This document shows, piece after piece, positions 28,282-35,912 of a stretch of DNA of 39,240 nt (positions are counted from its first letter, which is position 1; each line of letters starts with the position of its first letter). The position numbers were made by a program, and so were the translations under genes. Under the pieces are notes generated by a model that saw nothing but the letters and a program-made list of their open reading frames with translations, was not told the origin of the DNA and searched no databases. Origin of the DNA: an uncultured Pelagibacteraceae bacterium (GTDB lineage: Bacteria; Pseudomonadota; Alphaproteobacteria; Pelagibacterales; AG-422-B15); the NCBI GenBank assembly GCA_902523535.1, contig CABYZQ010000004.1, positions 1 to 39,240 of the forward strand, in the 5' to 3' direction.

Positions 28282-29442
28282 ATGAATGTAGTTACAGAAA
28301 ATTTTGAAAAAGAGATGATTGCTTGGAGACATTACTTTCACGCTCATCCTGAACTAAATTTTGATTTAGATATTACATCAGCAAAAGTTGCTGAAATTTT
28401 AAAAAGTTTTGGATTAGATGTTTTTGAGGGTATTGGTAAAAAAGGTATCGTTGCAGCCCTTAAAAATGGGAATAGCAATAAGAGTATAGGTATACGCGCA
28501 GACATGGATGCTTTACCAGTAAAAGAAGAGAGTGACTGTGAATACAAATCCACTCATGAAGGAAAAATGCATGCGTGTGGTCACGATGGTCATACGGCAA
28601 TGGCACTGGGTGCTGCCAAATATCTTTCTAAAACAAAAAATTTTAATGGCACGGTTTATTTTATTTTCCAACCTGATGAAGAAAAAACGCAAGGCGCACA
28701 AGCTATGATCGATGACGGCCTATTTGAAAAATTCTCTATAGATGAGGTTTATGCATTCCATAATTTACCAGGAATGGAGGTTGGTACTTTTGCTACTCGT
28801 TCAGGAACAATAACAGCAAGTGAAAGTCTTTTTAATATCAATCTTTGGGGTCAAGGAGGACATTCTGCATTACCGCATATGGGAGTTGATACTATAACAG
28901 TAGGAACTCAAATTATAACTTCCTTGCAATCAATAGTTTCAAGAAAATTAAATCCCGCAATGAATGGGGTTGTATCTGTTACTAAATTTGAGTCTGATGG
29001 AAACGAAAATATTTTACCTGGTCATTCTATAATTTCTGGTGATGCTCGAGCACTTTCGCCTGAGGCCAATAAAATTATTGAAGATAGTATGCAAAATATT
29101 GTTGAAGGTATTGCCAACGCTCACGATATAAAATTTGAATTTACATACGATACGCGAACAAACATGACAATTAATACAACTGAACAAGCAGCTTTTGCGT
29201 CAAAGGTTGCTGAAGATCTTGTTGGAACAAAAAAAGTTGATGGAAATTGTGATCCAAAATTATTTTCTGAGGATTTTGCTCAAATGTTGATGGTTAAACC
29301 AGGTTGTTACATACTTATTGGCAATGGAACAGAGGGCACACACGGCCAGTCATTGCATTCTTCCACATACGACTTTAATGACAAACTTCTTGTGATCGGG
29401 TCCTCTTTCTGGACCAAACTTGTTTGTGAACGATTATCCTAG
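28282..29442 (+). CDS. M20D-family amidohydrolase (hippurate/N-acyl amino acid hydrolase type)
   Basis: This dinuclear-metal amidohydrolase has 386 residues and no signal peptide. Metal-site motifs are present: ADMDALP near 73-79, HACGHDGHTA with C99 and H101, QPDEE with E133 and E134, AFHNLPG with H160, and a C-terminal LHSSTYDFND. Members remove acyl groups from amino acids. The gene sits between the Rieske oxygenase and the ectoine-hydrolase-like gene, whose ATG lies 5 bases after this stop, so the three are one operon. It could deacylate the product of its neighbour. Confidence 0.9.
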   Translation: MNVVTENFEKEMIAWRHYFHAHPELNFDLDITSAKVAEILKSFGLDVFEGIGKKGIVAALKNGNSNKSIGIRADMDALPVKEESDCEYKSTHEGKMHACGHDGHTAMALGAAKYLSKTKNFNGTVYFIFQPDEEKTQGAQAMIDDGLFEKFSIDEVYAFHNLPGMEVGTFATRSGTITASESLFNINLWGQGGHSALPHMGVDTITVGTQIITSLQSIVSRKLNPAMNGVVSVTKFESDGNENILPGHSIISGDARALSPEANKIIEDSMQNIVEGIANAHDIKFEFTYDTRTNMTINTTEQAAFASKVAEDLVGTKKVDGNCDPKLFSEDFAQMLMVKPGCYILIGNGTEGTHGQSLHSSTYDFNDKLLVIGSSFWTKLVCERLS

Positions 29443-29446
29443 ATTT

Positions 29447-30616
29447 ATGAATTTTCCTAAAAGTGAATATATTGACAGACTTGCTAAAGTTAAGATGTCG
29501 ATGCAAGAAAAAGGAATAGATCTGTTAATATCGCAAGATACTGCAAATATGAATTATCTAACAGGATATGATGCATGGTCATTTTATTATGCGCAATGTG
29601 TTTTAGTTCATGTTGATTTAGATGAGCCATTTTTATTTGTAAGAGATCAGGATGCCGGAGGTGCATTTTTACAGAGCTGTTGGTCTCAAGAAAATATTAT
29701 TATATATGCAGAAAAATATATCCATACATGGCCTGACCATCCTTATGATTATTTAATCGAGATCATTAAAAATAAAAAATGGGACAAACAATCAATAGGT
29801 CTTGAAATGGATAGTCATTACTTCACAGCTTTTTGTTATCAGAAACTTATTGATGGATTGCCTGATGCATCACTTAAAGATTCTGAAAGGCTTGTGAACT
29901 GGGTGAGATATATAAAATCAGATAATGAAATTGAACTAATGAAAAATGCAGCATTGATTACCGATCAGGCTATGCAAACTGCAATTGACATAATAAATCC
30001 AGGAATTAGACAATGTGATGCAATAGGAGAAATTCAAAAAGCAATGTTTTATGGTACACCTGAAATTGGTGGGGAGTACTCAAGCATCGCCACCTTACTA
30101 CCCACTGGTGCAGGTACATCTGCGTCTCATTTAACTGCAACACAAGAGAAGTTTGTTAAGGGCGAAGCTACAATCGTTGAACTAGCTGGTGTTCATAAGA
30201 GATACCACGCTCCACTAGCGAGAACAGTATTGCTTGGTAAGGCAGAGCAAAAAAAAATTGACGCTATTAAAGCTACCAATGAAGCCTTAGACGAAGGCAT
30301 TTCAGCCATTAAACCTGGAAATACAGCTGATGATGTGGCACAAAAATTTTGGGCTGTTCTTGACAAGCATGACATTAAAAAAGAATCTCGAACTGGATAT
30401 TCAATTGGCATAGGATATCCTCCAGATTGGGGTGAGCATACAATAAATATCTCTAAAGGAGACCAAACTATTCTTCATCCAAATGTCACATTCCACATGA
30501 TTGCAGTAATGCAATTCGGTAGTTGGGGTGTTGAAGCGAGTCACTCATTGAGAGTTACAGAAAATGGTTCAGAAAAGTTTTCTGATTTTTCAAGCGATCT
30601 GTTCATTAAAGACTAG
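29447..30616 (+). CDS. M24 (creatinase/prolidase fold) hydrolase, ectoine-hydrolase (DoeA/EutD)-like
   Basis: This 389-residue pita-bread-fold protein has an N-terminal creatinase-type domain and a C-terminal M24 domain. The segment SRTGYSIGIGYPPDWGE (about 314-330), the NMNYLTGYDAWSFY start and the VELAGVHKRYHAPL stretch match, from memory, the ectoine hydrolase group rather than metal aminopeptidases. The usual metal-binding Asp pair is replaced by E245 and by Ala/Pro near 255, which implies metal-free chemistry as in creatinase. I chose the ATG at 29447 over the TTG at 29420 because it starts the family alignment directly after the upstream stop. DoeA itself is possible but not proven. Confidence 0.8.
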   Translation: MNFPKSEYIDRLAKVKMSMQEKGIDLLISQDTANMNYLTGYDAWSFYYAQCVLVHVDLDEPFLFVRDQDAGGAFLQSCWSQENIIIYAEKYIHTWPDHPYDYLIEIIKNKKWDKQSIGLEMDSHYFTAFCYQKLIDGLPDASLKDSERLVNWVRYIKSDNEIELMKNAALITDQAMQTAIDIINPGIRQCDAIGEIQKAMFYGTPEIGGEYSSIATLLPTGAGTSASHLTATQEKFVKGEATIVELAGVHKRYHAPLARTVLLGKAEQKKIDAIKATNEALDEGISAIKPGNTADDVAQKFWAVLDKHDIKKESRTGYSIGIGYPPDWGEHTINISKGDQTILHPNVTFHMIAVMQFGSWGVEASHSLRVTENGSEKFSDFSSDLFIKD

Positions 30617-30715
30617 CCATAAGCTTAGAAAATAATCCTTCAATAGCACTCCTTGTTTTTACTAGAGAATCCTATAAAAAAATTGTATAAAGTAGCGCAA
30701 TTCACGGAGATAATT

Positions 30716-30904
30716 ATGGGCATTCATCACGATTACAAGTCTAAACGCGGAGAGCGCGCGATGGCAAAACAACAGAAAAGAGAGTCCAAACATGCTGATA
30801 ATACAGATAAAAAAGAAGAAGAAAAACTTGTTAAAGAGCTTAAAAAAGCAGGGTTGAATAAAGATGAAATCAAACAGTTCCTCGAAGGACGAGCAAAAGA
30901 ATAA
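30716..30904 (+). CDS. Small highly charged protein, function unknown
   Basis: The protein has 62 residues and is very Lys/Glu-rich. A basic N-terminus (HHDYKSKRGERAM) is followed by a predicted charged helix ending [20 protein letters not shown]. The ATG at 30716 has a GGAG ribosome-binding site 6 bases upstream and is preferred to the TTG at 30653. A second in-frame ATG lies at 30761. It is the first gene before dcd-murA and overlaps the next tiny frame by 41 bases. I do not recognise a family. Confidence 0.55.
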   Translation: MGIHHDYKSKRGERAMAKQQKRESKHADNTDKKEEEKLVKELKKAGLNKDEIKQFLEGRAKE

Positions 30905-30995
30905 AAAGCTTAATGATACTGAACGACTATCAGAGGCTTTGAGACAGAATTTAAGAAAAAGAAAAGAATATCAACGAAAGAAAGAAGAAAAATAA
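30864..30995 (+). CDS. 43-residue basic protein of the alphaproteobacterial LSEALRxNLRxRK type
   Basis: This tiny frame starts at ATG 30864 and stops TAA at 30993-30995, one base before the dcd start. Its C-terminal half, [19 protein letters not shown], recalls short basic proteins that alphaproteobacteria often encode in this neighbourhood. That resemblance, its tight spacing to dcd and the coupled overlap with the preceding frame support it as real. The function is unknown; a nucleic-acid or ribosome contact would suit the charge but is a guess. Confidence 0.5.
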   Translation: MKSNSSSKDEQKNKKLNDTERLSEALRQNLRKRKEYQRKKEEK

Positions 30996-30996
30996 G

Positions 30997-31551
30997 ATGA
31001 CCATCATGTCTGATAACTGGATTAAAAAAATGTCTTTAGAACAAGGCATGATTGAACCCTTTGTAGACGGACAAAAAAAGGATGGGACTATTTCCTTTGG
31101 ATTGTCATCTTACGGATATGACGCAAGGGTATCTGAAGATTTTAAAATATTTACAAATGTTGACTCAGCCTTAGTTGATCCTAAAAATTTTGATGACAAA
31201 GGCTTTGTTGATAGACCAGGCAAAGAATGCATCATACCACCTAATTCATTTGCACTAGCACGCACCGTAGAATATTTCAGAATTCCAAGAGATGTATTAG
31301 TAGTTTGTTTAGGTAAATCAACATATGCAAGATGTGGAATAATAGTTAATGTAACTCCTTTGGAGCCCGAGTGGGAAGGACATGTAACTTTAGAGTTTTC
31401 AAATACAACACCACTGCCAGCAAAAATATATGCAAATGAAGGAGGCTGTCAGTTCCTATTCTATAAAGGAGAGGCTCCGCCAGAGATTTCCTACAAGGAT
31501 AGAAAAGGGAAATACATGAAACAAACTGGCGTTACTCTTCCCAAGCTATAA
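30997..31551 (+). CDS. dcd: dCTP deaminase
   Basis: Dcd deaminates dCTP to dUTP, feeding dTTP synthesis. It has 184 residues, the usual alphaproteobacterial length, with start [12 protein letters not shown] matching the family. Motifs include [36 protein letters not shown] (active-site Ser/Arg) and [16 protein letters not shown] with the catalytic Glu. It is seven bases from murA on the same strand. Confidence 0.97.
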   Translation: MTIMSDNWIKKMSLEQGMIEPFVDGQKKDGTISFGLSSYGYDARVSEDFKIFTNVDSALVDPKNFDDKGFVDRPGKECIIPPNSFALARTVEYFRIPRDVLVVCLGKSTYARCGIIVNVTPLEPEWEGHVTLEFSNTTPLPAKIYANEGGCQFLFYKGEAPPEISYKDRKGKYMKQTGVTLPKL

Positions 31552-31557
31552 AATTCA

Positions 31558-32817
31558 ATGCAGAAAATTGTTATAAATGGAGGACAACCTCTAAGGGGTG
31601 TGATTCCTGTTAGTGGATCAAAGAATGCTGCTCTACCCATTATGGCTGCTAGTATTTTAACTAATGAAAAATTAGAACTTTCAAATGTTCCAGATCTTGT
31701 TGATGTAAAAACTATGAGTTTGGTTTTATCATCTCTTGGAGTTAATGTCGCAAAAAGTGAAAGTAATAAAAATTCTATTACACTTCAATATTCAGATACG
31801 GAAAAAACTATTGCTGAATATGATTTAGTGAGAAAGATGCGAGCAAGTATATTAGTACTAGGACCTTTACTTGCAAGAAAGCGTGAGGCGAGTGTATCAC
31901 TTCCTGGAGGTTGCGCTATAGGTGCTCGACCAATCGATATTCATATAGATGCACTTACAAAGCTCGGTGCAACTTTTGAATTGGAAAAAGGATATATTCA
32001 ATGTAGCGCACCTAAAGGACTGACTGGAAATAAGATCGAACTTCCTAAAGTATCTGTTGGCGCTACTGAAAATATTGTTATGGCAGCATCATTAGCAAGT
32101 GGTGAAACTGAAATTTCTAATATCGCGTTAGAGCCTGAGGTGATTGATTTAATTAATTGTTTAAATACTATGGGAGCAAAAATTGAACTTGGTGACAATA
32201 GGTCTGTTATGATCCAAGGAGTAAAAACTTTGAACGGCTCAATCTATTCTATTATTCCTGATCGTATCGAAGCTGTTACTTATATCATAGCTGGAGCATT
32301 AGCAGGAGATGGACTTAAAATAGAAAATTTAAACATTGAACACGTTAGCAATGTTTTAGAGACTTTAAAGACATTACCAGTTGATATAATTTTTGATGAA
32401 AATAGTGTAACAGTAAATAAATCTAATATTAGTGAAGGTATTGAAATTCAAACAAAGGAATATCCTGGCTTCCCAACAGACGTTCAAGCGCAAATGATGG
32501 TTTTAATGTCTATGGCTAAAACTAAGTCAGTCATAGACGAGAACATATTTGAAAATAGATTCATGCATGTACCTGAATTGAATAGAATGGGAGCAAATAT
32601 TGAAATTAATGGCAAAAGAGCAATTATTAATCCTTGCTCAGGATTTAGAGGGGCTCCAGTTATGGCAACTGATCTAAGAGCTTCAGTAAGTTTAATTTTA
32701 GCAGGATTAGCAGCTGAAGGTGAAACAGCCCTAAATCGCATCTATCACTTGGATAGAGGGTATGAACAAATTGAAGTAAAATTAGAAGCATGTGGAGCAG
32801 AGATTAAGAGGGTTTAA
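31558..32817 (+). CDS. murA: UDP-N-acetylglucosamine 1-carboxyvinyltransferase MurA
   Basis: MurA catalyses the first committed step of peptidoglycan synthesis, transferring enolpyruvate from PEP to UDP-GlcNAc. The protein has 419 residues, with K22 (SGSKNAALP), the catalytic Cys C119 in PGGCAIGARPIDIH (the fosfomycin-reactive Cys is present), a catalytic Asp in DRIEAVTYI, and EYPGFPTDVQAQM and DLRASVSLILAGLAA. It heads the conserved murA, DUF2948, hisD, infA, maf group. Confidence 0.98.
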   Translation: MQKIVINGGQPLRGVIPVSGSKNAALPIMAASILTNEKLELSNVPDLVDVKTMSLVLSSLGVNVAKSESNKNSITLQYSDTEKTIAEYDLVRKMRASILVLGPLLARKREASVSLPGGCAIGARPIDIHIDALTKLGATFELEKGYIQCSAPKGLTGNKIELPKVSVGATENIVMAASLASGETEISNIALEPEVIDLINCLNTMGAKIELGDNRSVMIQGVKTLNGSIYSIIPDRIEAVTYIIAGALAGDGLKIENLNIEHVSNVLETLKTLPVDIIFDENSVTVNKSNISEGIEIQTKEYPGFPTDVQAQMMVLMSMAKTKSVIDENIFENRFMHVPELNRMGANIEINGKRAIINPCSGFRGAPVMATDLRASVSLILAGLAAEGETALNRIYHLDRGYEQIEVKLEACGAEIKRV

Positions 32818-32822
32818 AAAAT

Positions 32823-33245
32823 ATGAATTTGAATGCAATTGATACTGATGAATTAAAAATTATTGGGACAATATTGCAGGATGGGCTCATTGAAGTAAGC
32901 GATATTAAATATCTGCCATCAATAAGATCATTTTTTTTAATGATCACCAGATTTATGTGGGAAGAAAAAATCGTAAATAAAGTTAATCAGCGCATAAAGG
33001 CTGTTCTGTGCTTTGAGGATGTCATATCAGTTTATTCAAAAAATATTGATCAATTGAATAAATCAAAGAAATTAGAACTGTTGACTTTTAACTATTATCC
33101 CAATAAGTCAAAAAACATTGAAATTGAATTGCTTTTCAAAAATGATGCAATTATAAAACTCGAGACTGAAATTATTCGGTGCAAATTAGATGATCAAGGA
33201 AACCCTTGGGGTACAGAAGAACAAGTAAATGAAAAAAATAATTAA
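32823..33245 (+). CDS. DUF2948 family protein
   Basis: This 140-residue protein of unknown function matches the alphaproteobacterial DUF2948 pattern: D-x-D-x-L-K-I-I-x-x-x-LQDG, YLPSIRSFFLMITRFMWE, a central AVLCFEDVISVYSK strand and a C-terminal IRCKLDDQGNPW. Its place between murA and hisD, overlapping hisD by 17 bases, is the family's usual context. No catalytic motif is visible. Confidence 0.85.
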   Translation: MNLNAIDTDELKIIGTILQDGLIEVSDIKYLPSIRSFFLMITRFMWEEKIVNKVNQRIKAVLCFEDVISVYSKNIDQLNKSKKLELLTFNYYPNKSKNIEIELLFKNDAIIKLETEIIRCKLDDQGNPWGTEEQVNEKNN

Positions 33246-34524
33246 TACAAGCAATTCAGGCTTTTCACAAGAATTTGAAAATTTAGTAAATACTAATAGA
33301 TCAGATGACAAAGATGTAAAAGATGTTGTAGCTAATATAATAAATGATGTAAGAACCAACGGTGATGATGCTTTAATAAGGTATACTAATCAACTTGATC
33401 GCAATGAACTTTCAAAATCAAACTTCATTTTAGACGAAACTGCAATCAACAATCAGACAGATGGATTATCTGAAAAGATATGCGAGGCTATTCAAACAGC
33501 GGCAGATCGAGTTAGGGCATACCATGAAAAACAATTACCACAGGATTTAAGTTTTAATGACGATCTAAAATCTACTCTTGGATATATGTGGAAGCCTTTG
33601 GAAACAGCAGGGATATATGTACCAGGTGGAACAGCAAGCTACCCTAGTACAGTTCTCATGAATTCAATACCGGCTATGGTTGCAGGCGTAAAAGACATAG
33701 TAATGGCCACACCATTAACTGAGGGACAAATTAATCCATCAGTTTTATATGCCGCAAAAATTGTTGGTATTAAAAAAATATATTGCATGGGTGGCTCTCA
33801 GGCAGTCGCTGCAATGGCATATGGAACTGAAAGTGTGGCACCTGTAAATAAAATCGTTGGACCTGGTAATATTTACGTCGCTGAAGCAAAACGGCAAGTT
33901 TCAGGATTTGTTGGAATTGATATGTTTGCAGGACCTTCTGAAATAGTAGTAATTTCAGACCAGAATAGTGATCCAAAAATTATTTCTGCAGATCTCATCG
34001 CCCAATCTGAGCATGATAAAAGTGCTCAAAGCATCCTAATAACTACTGATCAAACATTAGCTGAAGCAGTTGAAAAAGAAGTGCCTAGTCAATTAGAATC
34101 TCTTCCAAGAAAAGAAATTGCGTCAGCAAGCTGGGAATCAAACGGCAAAATTATCGTTGTACGTGATCTTAAAGAAGCTTTTGATATCTCAAACCAATTA
34201 GCCCCTGAACACCTCGAGCTTGCTATTGATAATGCAAGAGATTTTCTTAAATATATTGTTAATGCAGGCGCAGTATTCCTCGGTAGGAATACACCTGAAG
34301 CATTAGGTGACTATGTTGCTGGTCCAAGCCATGTATTGCCTACATCAAGGAGTGCAAAATTTTCATCAGGACTATCAGTATTCGACTTTCTAAAGAAAAT
34401 ATCGCTTGTTGAGTTTACAAAAGAAGGTATTGAAGAAATTGGAAATAGTGCTATGACAATCGCTGATAATGAAGGTCTTGACGGACATTCAAGGTCAATA
34501 GAATATAGGCTTGCAAAAAAATAA
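33229..34524 (+). CDS. hisD: Histidinol dehydrogenase
   Basis: HisD carries out the last two steps of histidine synthesis, oxidising histidinol to histidine with NAD. The 431 residues carry YVPGGTASYPSTVLM, GNIYVAEAK, the zinc/catalytic QSEHDKSAQ, the catalytic APEHLEL (Glu-His) and YVAGPSHVLPTS near the C-terminus. It is separated from the other his genes apart from hisS/hisZ about 3 kb away. It starts inside DUF2948 and is followed 3 bases later by infA. Confidence 0.97.
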   Translation: MKKIINTSNSGFSQEFENLVNTNRSDDKDVKDVVANIINDVRTNGDDALIRYTNQLDRNELSKSNFILDETAINNQTDGLSEKICEAIQTAADRVRAYHEKQLPQDLSFNDDLKSTLGYMWKPLETAGIYVPGGTASYPSTVLMNSIPAMVAGVKDIVMATPLTEGQINPSVLYAAKIVGIKKIYCMGGSQAVAAMAYGTESVAPVNKIVGPGNIYVAEAKRQVSGFVGIDMFAGPSEIVVISDQNSDPKIISADLIAQSEHDKSAQSILITTDQTLAEAVEKEVPSQLESLPRKEIASASWESNGKIIVVRDLKEAFDISNQLAPEHLELAIDNARDFLKYIVNAGAVFLGRNTPEALGDYVAGPSHVLPTSRSAKFSSGLSVFDFLKKISLVEFTKEGIEEIGNSAMTIADNEGLDGHSRSIEYRLAKK

Positions 34525-34527
34525 TAT

Positions 34528-34746
34528 ATGTCAAAAGAAGAGATTTTAGAATTTAAGGGCAAAGTTACTGATATACTTCCAAATGCAATGTTTAAAGTTG
34601 CACTAGAAAATGGCCATGAAGTTTTGGCACATACAGCTGGTAGAATGAGAAAAAATAGAATTAGAGTCTTAGCAGGTGACGAAGTTCTTGTTCAGATCAC
34701 ACCTTACGACCTTACTAAAGGTAGAATAATATTTAGATATAAATAA
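34528..34746 (+). CDS. infA: Translation initiation factor IF-1
   Basis: The 72-residue S1/OB-fold protein has canonical length and sequence: [34 protein letters not shown] and [15 protein letters not shown]. It binds the 30S A site during initiation. It lies three bases after hisD and 13 before maf, the standard alphaproteobacterial arrangement. Confidence 0.98.
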   Translation: MSKEEILEFKGKVTDILPNAMFKVALENGHEVLAHTAGRMRKNRIRVLAGDEVLVQITPYDLTKGRIIFRYK

Positions 34747-34759
34747 CCAAGAGAATATA

Positions 34760-35332
34760 TTGAAATTTATTTTAGGCAGCTCATCTCCTAGAAGATTAGA
34801 ATTGCTATCAATTCTTGGGATTAAACCCGATGAAATAATCTCACCAAATATTGACGAGACGATCAACAAAAAGGAATTACCCTTAGATTACTGTAAACGA
34901 ATAGCTACTCAAAAGATGAAACACTTTGAAGGGAAGTATGAAAATGCTGTGATTCTTACGGCAGATACTATTGCCTATAGTGGAAGAAGAATAATTGATA
35001 AAACAAATGATGAAGTTATTGCTAGGAAAAATCTCAATAAATTATCGGGTCGAAGACATCGTGTTTCAACCGTATTGTGCCTACGAGATACTAAGAATAA
35101 AGTTATAAGTAGGAGTGTCACAACTATAGTCAATTTTAAACTGCTTAATAAAAAAGATATTGATAACTACATCAAAACAAATGAATGGAAAAATGTTGCA
35201 GGATCATACAAAATTCAGGGCTTTGCTGAAGTTTATATCAAGTCTATAAACGGCTCGTATTCAAATGTAGTTGGATTACCATTGTTTCAAACTAATAACT
35301 TATTGGGTTCGGTTGGTTTAATAAAATCATGA
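34760..35332 (+). CDS. maf: Maf-family nucleotide pyrophosphatase
   Basis: Maf proteins hydrolyse non-canonical nucleoside triphosphates. The 190 residues begin at a TTG (KFILGSSSPRRLELLSILGI), with no nearer ATG, and contain the catalytic TADTIA, a LNKLSGRRHRVSTVLCL segment and NVAGSYKIQGFAEVYIKSI (for the usual AGxxxIQGxA). It overlaps the next gene by 4 bases (ATGA). Confidence 0.93.
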   Translation: MKFILGSSSPRRLELLSILGIKPDEIISPNIDETINKKELPLDYCKRIATQKMKHFEGKYENAVILTADTIAYSGRRIIDKTNDEVIARKNLNKLSGRRHRVSTVLCLRDTKNKVISRSVTTIVNFKLLNKKDIDNYIKTNEWKNVAGSYKIQGFAEVYIKSINGSYSNVVGLPLFQTNNLLGSVGLIKS

Positions 35333-35685
35333 GAGAATTAATTTTTATTTACAATGCAAAAAGTGGCATTTTCAATGCCCTCATAGATTGGGGTCATAAA
35401 ATAATTTCACCAAGTACGTATGAATGTCATTTGTGCTCTATCACATATAACAATCGAGGTAAGGAAAAGATTTGGGGTAATTATCTTAAGTCACTTAAAA
35501 TAAAGAGCAGCTTTTATTACATTGACCATCTCGCAGACTTAGAGTTTGTACCTAAGCAAATCAATCTACCATGTGTTTATATTAAAAATGACGATAATTA
35601 TCAGCTTATGATTGATGCTGACGAATTAAATTCATTAAAAAGTGTGCAGGATTTGATAAGCAGATTAAATGAAAAGCTTAATTAA
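35329..35685 (+). CDS. Small protein of a widespread uncharacterised family (YNAxSG ... CxxC)
   Basis: This 118-residue protein has an N-terminal strand IFIYNAKSG, then HKIISPSTYECHLCSITYNN with a CxxC pair (CHLC). The second half is less conserved, with LPCVYIKND near residues 84-92. I recall the first half as a pattern shared by unannotated proteins in many bacteria, sometimes mislabelled GTPase, but no P-loop is present. The CxxC suggests metal or redox chemistry. It is coupled to maf by a 4-base overlap and is the last gene before the tRNAs. Confidence 0.65.
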   Translation: MRELIFIYNAKSGIFNALIDWGHKIISPSTYECHLCSITYNNRGKEKIWGNYLKSLKIKSSFYYIDHLADLEFVPKQINLPCVYIKNDDNYQLMIDADELNSLKSVQDLISRLNEKLN

Positions 35686-35754
35686 TTAGCAATAAGAATA
35701 TTTTCTTTGCACGAATACTTCTTATAGAATAAAAGACTTACATTACTAACGTGA

Positions 35755-35830
35755 GGCTCGATAGCTCAGTTGGTAGAGCAAAGGACTGAAAATCCTTGTG
35801 TCGGTGGTTCAAATCCACCTCGAGCCACCA
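35755..35830 (+). tRNA. tRNA-Phe(GAA)
   Basis: The 76-base gene has acceptor GGCTCGA/TCGAGCC, discriminator A and encoded CCA. The D-arm is GCTC/GAGC, the anticodon stem AAGGA/TCCTT carries loop CTGAAAA (anticodon GAA), and the T-arm GGTGG/CCACC has the canonical loop TTCAAAT. It is 5 bases from tRNA-His, so the two are probably processed from one transcript. A weak promoter (TTGCAC at 35707, TAAAAG at 35730) fits but is unproven. Confidence 0.98.
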
Positions 35831-35835
35831 CTTAT

Positions 35836-35912
35836 GCAGCTGTAGCTCAGTTGGTTAGAGCGCCTGGTTGTGGACCAGGAGGTCGGTAGTTCAAGTCTAC
35901 CCAGCTGTACCA
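35836..35912 (+). tRNA. tRNA-His(GTG), alphaproteobacterial type without G-1
   Basis: The 77-base gene has D-arm GCTC/GAGC and anticodon stem CCTGG/CCAGG with loop TTGTGGA (anticodon GTG). The T-arm GGTAG/CTACC has loop TTCAAGT, and CCA is encoded. The acceptor begins G1 opposite T72 (a G-U pair), the discriminator is A73 and the base before G1 is T, so the usual G-1:C73 pair is not encoded. This is the form known in many alphaproteobacteria with a divergent HisRS, which is present at 37311. The 3' end overlaps the antisense MFS gene by 16 bases. Confidence 0.97.

Noticed and set aside
28282..29442. Calling the M20 gene doeB (N-acetyl-diaminobutyrate deacetylase)
   Set aside because: Known DoeB/EutE is of the AstE/AspA type, not M20. 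Position next to a DoeA-like gene is suggestive only.
29420..29446. TTG start for the M24 gene overlapping the M20 gene
   Set aside because: The ATG at 29447 begins the family alignment directly and lies just after the upstream stop.
35692..35727. ATAAGAA ... TTCTTAT inverted repeat before tRNA-Phe as a terminator
   Set aside because: Seven A/T-rich pairs around a 20-base loop with no T-run; too weak to support.
35755..35912. tRNA-Phe/His pair as a mobile-element attachment site
   Set aside because: No integrase, direct repeat of the tRNA 3' end or change in gene style is seen nearby.
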